Assembly (NCBI GenBank): GCA_963775085.1
Contig: CAVZHO010000002.1
Span: 620,001 to 684,000, forward strand
DNA: 64,000 nucleotides
Direction of reading: 5' to 3'
Source of the DNA: JAAFIP01 sp963775085
GTDB lineage: Bacteria > Pseudomonadota > Gammaproteobacteria > Burkholderiales > Burkholderiaceae_C
Part shown: one piece after another, positions 52,214 to 60,114 of the stretch
How the letters are laid out: each line of letters starts with the position of its first letter
Numbering within the stretch: the first letter of the stretch is position 1
Translations under genes and position numbers: made by a program
The notes under the pieces: model-generated
Told to the model about the DNA's origin: nothing
Seen by the model: only the letters and a program-made list of their open reading frames with translations
The model's database searches: none

Positions 52214-52226
52214 TTTTCGCGTTACA
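52214..52226. repeat. Half-site of the A-rich AACGC repeat
   Basis: TTTTTCGCGTTAC matches the right end of copies 1 and 2; no left end is seen nearby. It lies just upstream of the amidohydrolase start. Confidence 0.3.
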
Positions 52227-52253
52227 TTGTCAAAAACAACGGAAGACAACACC

Positions 52254-53348
52254 ATGCAAGACCTCAGCACCTCCCTCACCCCAGTAGCCGATGCCTCCCA
52301 GCGCCTGATACCGCAGTGCGGCTGCGACACCCCGCGCCGGGGCTTTTTGAGCAGCATGCTGGCCCTGGGTGCCAGCGCCGCCCTGCCAGGCTGCGCCGCG
52401 CCCGGTGCGGCCAGCGCCATGCAAAACCGCATTGACACCCACCACCACCTGTTCTCCCCCGCCTACGTCGCCGAGCTGGCCAAGGTCAACCAGGCCCCGC
52501 CCATCGTGCGCAACTGGTCGGTGGCGCGCACGCTGGACGACATGAACAAAGCGGGCGTGGCCACCTCCATGCTGTCGGTCACCACGCCGCAGGTGGGCTT
52601 TACCGATGCTGCCAACGCCGCGCGTATCGCCCGCGAAAGCAACGAATGGGTCGCGCGCCTGGCGCAGGACAACAAGGGCCGCTTTGGCTCATTCGCCATG
52701 CTGCCCATGCAGACCACCGACGGCGCGCTGCGCGAGCTGGCCTATGCGATGGACGTGCTCAAGGCCGACGGCATCGGCCTGCTCACCAGCTACGAAGACA
52801 AGTGGCTGGGCCACCCCAGCTTTGCGCCCGTGATGGACGAGCTCAACCGCCGCAAAGCCGTGCTCTACACCCACCCCACAGCCGCCGCGTGCTGCCGCAA
52901 CCTGGTCGCCGACGTGCCTACCACGGTGATCGAGTTTGGCACCGACACCACCCGCACCATCACCGACATCGTCTTCTCTGGCACGGCGGCGCGCTGCCCG
53001 GATATCAACTTCATCTTCTCGCACGCGGGTGGCACCTTGCCCTTCCTCACCGAGCGGTTTATCAAGATGCCGATTCTGGACCCCAAGCTGGCACCGCGCG
53101 TGCCCAAGGGTGTGTTGCACGAGCTCAAGCGTTTTTACTACGACACCGCGTGGTCTGCGCACCCGGGGGCGCTGGCATCGCTGACCAAGCTGGTCGATGT
53201 GTCGCAGATTTTGTTTGGCTCGGACTATCCTTACCGCACGGGCGACGACAACGTCAAGGGCTTGATCGATTACGGTTTTTCTGCTGCTGATTTGCGCTCG
53301 ATTGGGCGGGACAATGCACTGAGGTTGTTGCCGCGTTGGAGGGCTTGA
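52254..53348 (+). CDS. Amidohydrolase-family protein, predicted Tat lipoprotein
   Basis: Metal-dependent hydrolase or decarboxylase of 364 residues, ACMSD/2,3-dihydroxybenzoate decarboxylase-like. Metal motif IDTHHHLFSP (60-69), a downstream His in IFSHAGG and Asp in LFGSDYPY. The leader has twin arginines (PRRGFLSSML, 28-29) and a lipobox LPGC (44-47), so it may be exported folded and anchored. Most relatives are cytosolic. An in-frame ATG at 52227 is possible; 52254 is preferred. Confidence 0.82.
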   Translation: MQDLSTSLTPVADASQRLIPQCGCDTPRRGFLSSMLALGASAALPGCAAPGAASAMQNRIDTHHHLFSPAYVAELAKVNQAPPIVRNWSVARTLDDMNKAGVATSMLSVTTPQVGFTDAANAARIARESNEWVARLAQDNKGRFGSFAMLPMQTTDGALRELAYAMDVLKADGIGLLTSYEDKWLGHPSFAPVMDELNRRKAVLYTHPTAAACCRNLVADVPTTVIEFGTDTTRTITDIVFSGTAARCPDINFIFSHAGGTLPFLTERFIKMPILDPKLAPRVPKGVLHELKRFYYDTAWSAHPGALASLTKLVDVSQILFGSDYPYRTGDDNVKGLIDYGFSAADLRSIGRDNALRLLPRWRA

Positions 53349-53402
53349 GCTGCTGTTGACTTGTAGCCTTGGTAGCCAGTTGTCCTTGGCTGGGCTCGCC
53401 CC

Positions 53403-53486
53403 GGCACTTGGCGTGCACAGCTCCGCGGCTGTCCCCCGCCCTTCGGGCTCCTCCTTTATGCCGCTGCGCTGTGCACACCAAGCGCC
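53403..53486 (-). repeat. Structured palindromic element, copy C
   Basis: On the minus strand: outer arms GGCGCTTGGTGTGCACAGC and GCTGTGCACGCCAAGTGCC, box 1 GCAGCGGCATAAAGGAGGAG, a short inner hairpin CCCGAAGGG, and box 2 GGGGGACAGCCGCGGAGC. It lies after the amidohydrolase gene and points away from copy D. Confidence 0.75.
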
Positions 53487-53542
53487 AGGGCTGCGGACCA
53501 GTTTAGTTGGGGTGCAAAGCTGGATCGCACACTACTTCGCGA

Positions 53543-53647
53543 GAGCGGGCCGATGGTGTACTCAGCGTAGCGGCATAAAGGAGGAGTCGCCGACCCTAGT
53601 TCGGCACGGGGGACAGCCGCGTAGCTGAGTACGCCGTCGGCCTGCTC
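53543..53647 (+). repeat. Structured palindromic element, copy D
   Basis: Outer arms GAGCGGGCCGATGGTGTAC and GTACGCCGTCGGCCTGCTC pair, with G-T wobbles at the GGTG/CGCC step, then TCAGC/GCTGA. Box 1 GTAGCGGCATAAAGGAGGAG, inner hairpin GCCGA/TCGGC, box 2 GGGGGACAGCCGCGTAGC. It is 56 bp from copy C, in the opposite orientation. Confidence 0.75.
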
Positions 53648-53725
53648 CCATACAAGAGCAAGTCAACTCAATCCCCTGATCACAGAATAAAGTAGATAAA
53701 ATCACACCGTAGACCAATAAAATAT

Positions 53726-53755
53726 GGCGTAAGCAGCTATCAAATCCATAGTAAC
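53726..53755 (-). repeat. Dispersed ATAGCTGCTTACG palindrome, copy 6
   Basis: The complement reads TTACTATGGATTTGATAGC then TGCTTACGCC. It lies 17 bp before the start of the MetE-like gene, in its probable leader. Confidence 0.6.
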
Positions 53756-53771
53756 CAGAAAGATCCAACCC

Positions 53772-54791
53772 ATGTTTGAAACCACCATCGCCGGCAGCCT
53801 GCCCAAACCCGCCTGGCTCTCCGAAACTCAAAAACTCTGGCCCCAGTGGAAGGCGCAGGGCGACGAGCTGGCTCAGGCCAAGCTGGATGCCACGCTCTTG
53901 TGGATCAAGGCGCAGGAAGATGCGGGGCTGGACATCATTGGCGACGGCGAGCAGTCGCGCCAGCATTTTGTGCACGGCTTTTTAGAGCAGGTCGAGGGCA
54001 TTGACTTTGAGCACAAGGTCACCATGGGCATCCGCGACAACCGCTACGACGCGCAGGTGCCACAGGTGGTCTCGGCTTTGAAGTTGAAGGGCCGCGTGCA
54101 CGGCACCGAGGCGCGCTTTCTGCGTGCGCACACCAAAAAGAAAATCAAGTTCACCATGCCCGGCCCCATGACCATTGTGGACACCGTGGCCGACCGCTTC
54201 TACGGCGACAAGGTCAAGATGGCCTACGCCTTTGCCGAACTGCTGAACCAAGAGGCACTGGCCTTGCAGGCCGAGGGCGTGGACATCATCCAGTTTGACG
54301 AACCAGCCTTCAACGTCTACATGAAAGACGCCGCCGACTGGGGTGTGAAGGCACTCGAAATTGCGGCCAAGGGCCTCACCTGCACAACGGCCGTGCACAT
54401 CTGCTACGGCTACGGCATCAAGGCCAACGACGACTGGAAGAACACCCTGGGCGACCAGTGGCGCCAGTATGCTGACGTGTTCCCGGCGCTGGCCAAAAGC
54501 AGCATCAAACAGGTGAGCCTGGAGTGCTTCCAAAGCCATGTGCCGCCCGATTTGATGAAGCTGCTGGCAGGCAAAGACGTGATGGTTGGCGTGATTAACG
54601 TGGCCAGCGACGTGATAGAAACGCCCGAGCAGATAGCCGACACCATCGGCACCGCGCTGCAATACGTGCCCAAAGACAAGCTCTTCCCCTGCACCAACTG
54701 CGGCCTGGCCCCCATGAGCCGCGAGGTGGCCATCAAGAAGCTGCAAGCCCTGGGCCTGGGCGCGGCGTTGGCGCGGAGCCGCTATGCCTAA
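53772..54791 (+). CDS. MetE C-terminal-domain-like methyltransferase
   Basis: Zinc TIM-barrel protein of 339 residues, the size of archaeal or short MetE homologues. Start TIAGSLPKPAWLSETQKLW; substrate region GDGEQSRQHFVHGFLEQVEG; zinc ligands likely His and Cys in HICYGYG and Cys in CTNCGLAPMS. In Comamonadaceae such short proteins may regenerate methionine from betaine- or cobalamin-linked donors or act in catabolism; not resolvable here. It shares no close similarity in motif detail with the protein at 5849-6985. Confidence 0.83.
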   Translation: MFETTIAGSLPKPAWLSETQKLWPQWKAQGDELAQAKLDATLLWIKAQEDAGLDIIGDGEQSRQHFVHGFLEQVEGIDFEHKVTMGIRDNRYDAQVPQVVSALKLKGRVHGTEARFLRAHTKKKIKFTMPGPMTIVDTVADRFYGDKVKMAYAFAELLNQEALALQAEGVDIIQFDEPAFNVYMKDAADWGVKALEIAAKGLTCTTAVHICYGYGIKANDDWKNTLGDQWRQYADVFPALAKSSIKQVSLECFQSHVPPDLMKLLAGKDVMVGVINVASDVIETPEQIADTIGTALQYVPKDKLFPCTNCGLAPMSREVAIKKLQALGLGAALARSRYA

Positions 54792-54816
54792 TGCATCGTC
54801 AAACGTATAGATTTTA

Positions 54817-54860
54817 GATAACGCAAAATTCGCAAAAAATTCGCAAAAAGCGCAAAATTA
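54817..54860. repeat. A-rich AACGC repeat, half copy
   Basis: TAACGCAAAATTCGCAAAA then AATTCGCAAAAAGCGC matches the left half of copies 1 and 2. It lies between the MetE-like gene and the nitrile hydratase genes. Confidence 0.5.
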
Positions 54861-54884
54861 GAAATGGTTTTATGAGGAGCTACG

Positions 54885-55481
54885 ATGTCTAATGAAAGTG
54901 CAGCGTGGTCTGGCCCGGCATCGGTAGAGCAGCGTGCGGATGCTATTGAGGCCGTGCTGCACGCACGCGGCATGGAGCCTGCTGCGTTCATTGAACAAGC
55001 CAACCATCTGGTGGAAGAACAATGGCTACCGCAGAACGGCGCACGCGTGGTGGCCAAGGCTTGGACGGACGCTGCATTCAAACAGCGCCTGCTGGCCAAC
55101 GGCAAAAGCGCCGTGGCCGAGTTGGGCCTGGACATGCCGCGCCACCATCGCCATCTGGTGGTGCTGCCCAACACTGCCAGCGTACATAACGTGATTTGCT
55201 GCACCCTGTGCTCGTGCACGGCCTTCACCATCATCGGCCTGCCGCCCGATTGGTACAAAGACTTGGAATACCGCGCCCGTGTGGTGCGTGAATCTCGCAC
55301 CGTGCTGAGTGAAATGGGGCTCGATTTGCCACCCGAGATGGAGATCCGCGTGTGGGACACCACCGCCGACACCCGCTACATGGTACTACCCGTGCAGCCG
55401 CCGCACACGCTGGGTTGGCCCGAAGAAAAATTGGCCGCCTTGGTCACGCAGGACGCGATGATTGGCGTCGCGCGCCTTTAA
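54885..55481 (+). CDS. nthA: Nitrile hydratase, alpha subunit (cobalt type)
   Basis: Catalytic subunit of 198 residues that hydrates nitriles to amides. The metal-binding claw is CTLCSC with Cys106, Cys109 and Cys111; Thr at the second place marks the cobalt class (the iron class has Ser). The following TIIGLPPDWYKDLEYRARVV is strongly conserved. A Shine-Dalgarno GAGGAG precedes the ATG. The beta gene follows after 16 bp. The thiocyanate hydrolase gamma subunit shares the motif, but the two-subunit layout favours nitrile hydratase. Confidence 0.92.
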   Translation: MSNESAAWSGPASVEQRADAIEAVLHARGMEPAAFIEQANHLVEEQWLPQNGARVVAKAWTDAAFKQRLLANGKSAVAELGLDMPRHHRHLVVLPNTASVHNVICCTLCSCTAFTIIGLPPDWYKDLEYRARVVRESRTVLSEMGLDLPPEMEIRVWDTTADTRYMVLPVQPPHTLGWPEEKLAALVTQDAMIGVARL

Positions 55482-55497
55482 AAATAGGAGCTCCACC

Positions 55498-56136
55498 ATG
55501 GACGGCATGCACGATTTAGGCGGTAAACAAGGCTTTGGCCGCGTGCGCTATGCACCGCAAGCCCCCGCCTTCCACGCCGCGTGGGAGAAGCGCGTCAACG
55601 CCATGTATTCGTTGGCCGTCAAGCAGGGCGTGTTCAACATGGACGAGTACCGCCACGCCATCGAACGCATGGAGCCGCGCCATTACATGACGGCGGGCTA
55701 TTACGAACGCACACTCACCAGCCTGGCCACTCTGTGTGTAGAAAAAGGCCTGGTCACGCACGCCGAGCTGGAGCGCATGGCCGGTGGCACTTTTCCACTG
55801 GCATCGCCCAGCGCAGCGGGCCGCTCCAACGTAGCCGACAGGCAGAGTTTCAAGCCCGGCGACAAAGTGCAGGTACGCACCGACCACGTCCCCGGCCACC
55901 ACCGCCTGCCCGCCTACATTCGCGGCAAAACCGGCGTGGTGGTAGGCGTGTCGCCCGCGTATCCCTTCCCAGATGCGCATGCCCATGGCGTGCCGGCCGA
56001 TGACGAGCCGACCTACGATGTGCGCTTTAGCACCAGCGATCTGTGGCCTTCCAATGCAGACGCAGCGTATGTGCATGTCGGCGTTTTCCAGAGCTATTTG
56101 GCGCGTGTCGATGAACGGTTTGCCACTGAAAGCTAA
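55498..56136 (+). CDS. nthB: Nitrile hydratase, beta subunit
   Basis: Subunit of 212 residues, start MDGMHDLGGKQGFGRV typical of the family; the carboxy-terminal SH3-like domain includes FKPGDKVQVRTDHVPGHHR and LPAYIRGKTGVV, and the DLWPSNADAAYVHVGVFQSY end. The ATG at 55498 follows AGGAG. No activator gene (P14K/NhlE-like) or amidase gene follows; next is a cupin gene after 77 bp. Confidence 0.93.
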   Translation: MDGMHDLGGKQGFGRVRYAPQAPAFHAAWEKRVNAMYSLAVKQGVFNMDEYRHAIERMEPRHYMTAGYYERTLTSLATLCVEKGLVTHAELERMAGGTFPLASPSAAGRSNVADRQSFKPGDKVQVRTDHVPGHHRLPAYIRGKTGVVVGVSPAYPFPDAHAHGVPADDEPTYDVRFSTSDLWPSNADAAYVHVGVFQSYLARVDERFATES

Positions 56137-56213
56137 AGCGCACTGCAACCTGAAAATACCGTGCCTGCGCAATTTATATGCGAAGGCCTGCACCTAGCAT
56201 CGAGAAAACCACC

Positions 56214-56702
56214 ATGTCTGAACACCCGCACCCCCATTCCCTCACCGACTGGAAGCACGACGGCGTGCGCGTCGTGCCTGGCGACCAGCTGGATGGCAAC
56301 GTGCCGTCCACCCCCGGCATGGAGCGCAAAGCGGCCATCAACTTCGCCCGCGTAGGCGCGCAAAAGCTGTGGGCTGGCACGGTGCACATCCACCCCAACG
56401 CCAAAACCGGCGCGCACCACCATGGCCACCTGGAGAGCGTGATCTACGTCGTCAAAGGCCGCGCCCGCATGCGCTGGGGCGAGCAGCTAGAGTTCACCGC
56501 CGAGGCAGGCCCCGGCGACTTCATCTACGTGCCGCCCTATGTGCCCCACCAAGAGATCAACGCCAGCGCCACCGAGACGCTGGAATGCGTGCTGTGCCGC
56601 AGCGACGGCCAGGCCATCGCCGTCAACTTGCCGATTGAGCCAGTCGAAAAGCCCGAGACGGTGCTGTGGATTGACCCGACGCATCCGCATGGGGGTGTGT
56701 AG
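56214..56702 (+). CDS. Cupin-domain protein
   Basis: Protein of 162 residues with a single cupin barrel. Metal ligands His, His and Glu in GAHHHGHLESVIYVVKG and a distal His in YVPPYVPHQEIN complete both motifs. It follows the nitrile hydratase genes on the same strand and may act on or sense nitrile or amide products, or assist metal handling. The ATG at 56214 is preferred to the upstream 56178. Confidence 0.8.
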   Translation: MSEHPHPHSLTDWKHDGVRVVPGDQLDGNVPSTPGMERKAAINFARVGAQKLWAGTVHIHPNAKTGAHHHGHLESVIYVVKGRARMRWGEQLEFTAEAGPGDFIYVPPYVPHQEINASATETLECVLCRSDGQAIAVNLPIEPVEKPETVLWIDPTHPHGGV

Positions 56703-56813
56703 CCACCGCCTTGTCTCAGTGTTAGCTTGAGCGGTAGCAGGCTTACGGTCATACTCACTGTTTGGTCTTGCCTTGCCAGCTCGTACTATGCTATTTGCAA
56801 TTGCGCTACCTGT

Positions 56814-56834
56814 GTAATATACTATAGTATATGC
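56814..56834. promoter_or_regulatory. Operator-like palindrome of VapBC module 1
   Basis: The palindrome ATATACTATAGTATAT lies about 25 bp before the antitoxin start and probably overlaps the promoter, where the VapBC complex would bind for autoregulation. It is very A+T-rich against the surrounding DNA. The AAGGAG site of the antitoxin follows. Confidence 0.6.
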
Positions 56835-56854
56835 CATTTGCATAAGGAGTATGT

Positions 56855-57115
56855 ATGGAACAAGTTGCAAAACTCTTCGCCAACGGCCGCAGCCAGGCGG
56901 TTCGCTTACCCGCACAATTTCGATTCGACACTAGCGAGGTATTCATTCGCCAAAACCCCGAGACAGGTGATGTGATCTTGTCGCGCAAACCCACGAGTTG
57001 GGATGGTTTTTTTGCAGCACTCAAAGGCACCAAAGTGCCCGCCAATTTTCTGAGCCCCGAAGAGCGTGCCCAAGGCACTCAAGACCGTGACCCATTTGCA
57101 GGCTGGACAGAATGA
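56855..57115 (+). CDS. vapB: Type II antitoxin, VapB (AbrB/SpoVT fold)
   Basis: Antitoxin of 86 residues. The start MEQVAKLFANGRSQAVRLP then AQFRFDTSEVFIRQ is the MraZ/AbrB-type DNA-binding beta hairpin of VapB; the acidic, Trp-ending tail (FAGWTE) should plug the toxin active site. It overlaps the toxin start by 4 bp. Confidence 0.9.
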   Translation: MEQVAKLFANGRSQAVRLPAQFRFDTSEVFIRQNPETGDVILSRKPTSWDGFFAALKGTKVPANFLSPEERAQGTQDRDPFAGWTE

Positions 57116-57516
57116 AGCGCTACATGCTGGACACCAACATGGTCAGCTACTTCATCAAAGCCCATCCCCAAGTTGTGGCGCAAGTGGTAGGTACATCCAT
57201 GTCTGAGCTATGCATCTCAGCGATCACAGAGGCTGAGCTACTTTTCGGACTGGCCAAGTTGCCACAGGCCAAGCGGCTGCATGTTGCCGTGCGCGAATTT
57301 TTATTGCGTGTCGATTCCCTACCTTGGAACAGTAGCGTCACCCAAGACTACGCCACTGTGCGAGCCAAAATGAAAAAACAGGGCAAGAGCTTGGCCCCCT
57401 TGGATTTGCTGATTGCTGCGCACGCACTCAGCGTAGGTGCCATATTGGTGACCAATGACCATGCCTTTGCGCAAGTGCCCGGTTTGCAACTGGAAGACTG
57501 GACTGTTACCCACTAA
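57112..57516 (+). CDS. vapC: Type II toxin, VapC (PIN-domain ribonuclease)
   Basis: PIN nuclease of 134 residues. Catalytic acids: Asp7 in YMLDTNMVSY, Glu in SAITEAELLFG, Asp in APLDLLIAAHAL and in VTNDHAF. VapC toxins of this type cut tRNA or rRNA. Complete, with the usual 4-bp overlap with vapB. Confidence 0.92.
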   Translation: MKRYMLDTNMVSYFIKAHPQVVAQVVGTSMSELCISAITEAELLFGLAKLPQAKRLHVAVREFLLRVDSLPWNSSVTQDYATVRAKMKKQGKSLAPLDLLIAAHALSVGAILVTNDHAFAQVPGLQLEDWTVTH

Positions 57517-57562
57517 ACCGCAAAGTAACAGCCATGCCATGTGTTTTACGCAAGATGGCAAT

Positions 57563-57586
57563 ATGATGTATAGTCATATACATCAT
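57563..57586. promoter_or_regulatory. Operator-like palindrome of PIN module 2
   Basis: Arms ATGATGTATA and TATACATCAT are separated by four bases, ending 17 bp before the antitoxin start. It is the expected binding site of the ribbon-helix-helix antitoxin. Confidence 0.6.
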
Positions 57587-57603
57587 ACTGCAAAACAGCG
57601 ATT

Positions 57604-57861
57604 ATGCACCGAACCCAAATTTACCTACAAGATGGGCTACATGACAGCCTGAAAGCCCGCGCCCGCAGCGTGGGCGTGAGCATGTCCGAGCTGATTCGGC
57701 GCACGCTGGAAAAAGACATTCAAAAAGACCCCGTAGCCGATGCGCGGGCCTATTTTGAGCGCCTGAAGCCGCTGCAAAGCTTTGCCAAGGTGGATGCAGA
57801 AACCTATGTGCGCAGTATCCGCAGCAAGAGCCGTATATTGCGTGCAGGCGGCGGCGCATGA
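57604..57861 (+). CDS. Ribbon-helix-helix antitoxin
   Basis: Antitoxin of 85 residues. MHRTQIYLQDGLHDSLKARA forms the RHH beta strand and first helix, GVSMSELIRRTLEKDI the second helix. The carboxy tail is the likely toxin-neutralising part. Overlaps the PIN toxin by 4 bp. Unlike module 1 it is not an AbrB-fold protein, so the adjacent modules are unrelated rather than duplicated. Confidence 0.85.
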   Translation: MHRTQIYLQDGLHDSLKARARSVGVSMSELIRRTLEKDIQKDPVADARAYFERLKPLQSFAKVDAETYVRSIRSKSRILRAGGGA

Positions 57862-58241
57862 CGCCCGAGCGCCTGGTGCTGGATACCAATATCGTCATAG
57901 ATTTGCTAAAAAAGTCACCCGCCGTTGTGGAGCGTTTCTTAACGCTGCTGGAGGCGCAAACCACCATGCTGATCAGCCCCATCGTGGTGGCCGAGGTCTA
58001 TGCAGGTGCGTTCAAGCGCGAGCATAAAGATGTGGAGGCGCTGTTTGATTTGTGCCAGCGCGTGGAGCTGGACAGCGACACCGGGCGCATGGCTGGCTTG
58101 TACGCCAACCAGTATGCCAAGGCGTACCAGGGCATTGCGCTGGAAGACTACTTGCTGTCAGCCACCGCCCGCGCCCACCGCTGCCCGCTGTGGACGCTGA
58201 ACCGGAAACATTACCCCATGAATGACGTGGAGTTGTTTTAA
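57858..58241 (+). CDS. vapC: Type II toxin, PIN-domain ribonuclease (VapC-like)
   Basis: PIN nuclease of 127 residues. Asp9 in LVLDTNIVID, Glu in ISPIVVAEVYAG, Asp in IALEDYLLSATA. The fourth acidic position usually found in TxND reads TLNRKHY here, as in many PIN toxins. Its end meets the convergent dehydratase gene after one base. Confidence 0.88.
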   Translation: MTPERLVLDTNIVIDLLKKSPAVVERFLTLLEAQTTMLISPIVVAEVYAGAFKREHKDVEALFDLCQRVELDSDTGRMAGLYANQYAKAYQGIALEDYLLSATARAHRCPLWTLNRKHYPMNDVELF

Positions 58242-58242
58242 C

Positions 58243-60066
58243 TCAGCGCGGTGTCTTGCCGTGGTGGTGCTCAGAACGCAAGAAATCAAAATCCACACCT
58301 TTGTCGGCCTGCGTGACCGTCTGCAAAAACAGTTTCTTGTAGCCACGCGCAGCAGTAGGTTCCACGATGGGATTGTCTTTGGCCCGCTGGGCCAGTTCCT
58401 CCGCTGACACCAGCAAACTGATCTCGCGGTTTTTCACACTCAGGCGTATGCGGTCGCCATTGCGTACATGCGCCAGCGGTCCGCCCACGGCCGACTCGGG
58501 CGTGACGTGCAGCACGATGGTGCCGTAGCCGGTGCCGCTCATGCGGCCGTCGCTGATGCGCACCATGTCCTTCACGCCTGCGCGGGCCAGCTTGAGGGGG
58601 ATGGGCAGGTAGCCTGCCTCGGGCATGCCGGGGGCGCCTTTGGGGCCGATGTTTTTCAGCACCAGGATGTCGTTGGCGTGCACGTCCAGGTCGGGCGCGT
58701 CAATGCGCGCGGCCATGTCAGCGGCGTTTTCAAACACGACGGCGCGGCCTTCGTGCTCCATCAGTTTGGGGTCGGCTGCGGACTGCTTGATGATGGCACC
58801 ACCCGGGGCCAGGTTGCCCATCAGCACGGCGATGCCGCCTTGCGCGTAGATGGGGTTGTGCATGGTGCGTACCACGTCTTGCTTGAAGGCGGGGCGGTAG
58901 CCGCCGGGGTTGGGCTGGCCCGCATCGGCGGCATCCAGTTCTTCGCCCAGTGTGCGTCCTGTCACCGTCAACGCCTCCAGGCGCAGCAGTGGCCGCAGCT
59001 CGCGCAGCAGCGTGGCCATGCCGCCTGCGTGGTGAAAGTCTTCCATGTAGTGCTGGCCCGAGGGTTTGAGGTCGAGCAGCACGGGCGTTTCGCGGCCCAT
59101 GCGGTCCAGCGCCTGCATGTCAATGTCCAGCCCCACGCGCCCGGCCATGGCGGCCAGATGCACGATACCGTTGGTGGAGCCGCCAATGGCCAGCAGCACG
59201 CGCAGGGCGTTTTCAAAGGCAGCGGGCGTGAGAATTTTGTCGATGGTCAAACCGTCTATCGCCATCTGCACCGCGCGCGCGCCCGTTTCTTCGGCCACGC
59301 GAATGCGGTCTGCCGTCACTGCGGGGGGCGACGCGCCGCCAGGCACTGTCATGCCCAGCGCCTCGGCAATGCAGGCCATGGTGCTGGCGGTGCCCATCAC
59401 CGAACAGGTGCCCACGCTGGCCACCAGCTGGTTGTTGACCTCGTCAATTTCTTGCGCGTCAATTTCGGTGGCGCGAAACTTGGCCCAGTAGCGGCGGCAG
59501 TCGGTGCACGCACCCACGCGCTCGCTGCGGTGCGAGCCGGTCAGCATCGATCCTGTTATCAATTGGATAGCGGGTATGCCCGCCGATGCCGCGCCCATGA
59601 GCTGCGCAGGCACGGTCTTGTCGCAGCCGCCGATCAGCACCACCGCGTCCATGGGCTGCGCGCGGATCATCTCCTCGGTATCCATGCTCATCAGGTTGCG
59701 CAGGTACATGCTGGTGGGCGCAGCAAAGCTCTCGTGCACCGAGATGGTGGGGAAGTCCATGGGCAGCCCACCCGCCAGCATGATGCCGCGTTTGACGGCC
59801 TCGATCAGCTGCGGCATGTTGCCATGGCAGGGGTTGTAGGCGCTGCCGGTGTTGGCAATGCCGATGACGGGGCGCTCCAGCGCCTGGTCGGTATAGCCTG
59901 CGCCTTTGATGAAGGCCTTGCGCAGAAACAGGGAAAAGCCCGCGTCGCCATAGCTGGTGAGGCCTTTTTGCATGCCTTTGGGCGCGGCAGTATTGGCAGG
60001 TGGAGGGCTGGATTTTTTGAGGTGTGCTTGGCATAGAGCACGATCATAAATCAATGCCAGTTGCAT
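58243..60066 (-). CDS. IlvD/Edd-family dehydratase (dihydroxy-acid or sugar-acid dehydratase)
   Basis: Iron-sulfur dehydratase of 607 residues. The cluster cysteines are in GGCDKTVPAQL, ACTDCRR and GTCSVMGTASTMA. The MGTASTMA form is commoner in sugar-acid dehydratases than in the branched-chain amino acid enzyme IlvD, so it may remove water from an aldonate. It is isolated from amino acid biosynthesis genes and sits between toxin-antitoxin modules. An in-frame ATG at 59973 is an alternative start nearer the conserved region. Confidence 0.88.
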   Translation of the reverse strand: MQLALIYDRALCQAHLKKSSPPPANTAAPKGMQKGLTSYGDAGFSLFLRKAFIKGAGYTDQALERPVIGIANTGSAYNPCHGNMPQLIEAVKRGIMLAGGLPMDFPTISVHESFAAPTSMYLRNLMSMDTEEMIRAQPMDAVVLIGGCDKTVPAQLMGAASAGIPAIQLITGSMLTGSHRSERVGACTDCRRYWAKFRATEIDAQEIDEVNNQLVASVGTCSVMGTASTMACIAEALGMTVPGGASPPAVTADRIRVAEETGARAVQMAIDGLTIDKILTPAAFENALRVLLAIGGSTNGIVHLAAMAGRVGLDIDMQALDRMGRETPVLLDLKPSGQHYMEDFHHAGGMATLLRELRPLLRLEALTVTGRTLGEELDAADAGQPNPGGYRPAFKQDVVRTMHNPIYAQGGIAVLMGNLAPGGAIIKQSAADPKLMEHEGRAVVFENAADMAARIDAPDLDVHANDILVLKNIGPKGAPGMPEAGYLPIPLKLARAGVKDMVRISDGRMSGTGYGTIVLHVTPESAVGGPLAHVRNGDRIRLSVKNREISLLVSAEELAQRAKDNPIVEPTAARGYKKLFLQTVTQADKGVDFDFLRSEHHHGKTPR

Positions 60067-60114
60067 TGATTTTCCAACTTCACTCTTAAGCCCTGGGGAC
60101 TATGGGCGAAAGGG

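Noticed and set aside
58468..60036. Very long open frame (522 codons) on the plus strand opposite the IlvD/Edd gene
   Set aside because: It is the mirror of a strongly conserved dehydratase; the His/Gly/Val/Ala-rich sequence has no recognisable family.
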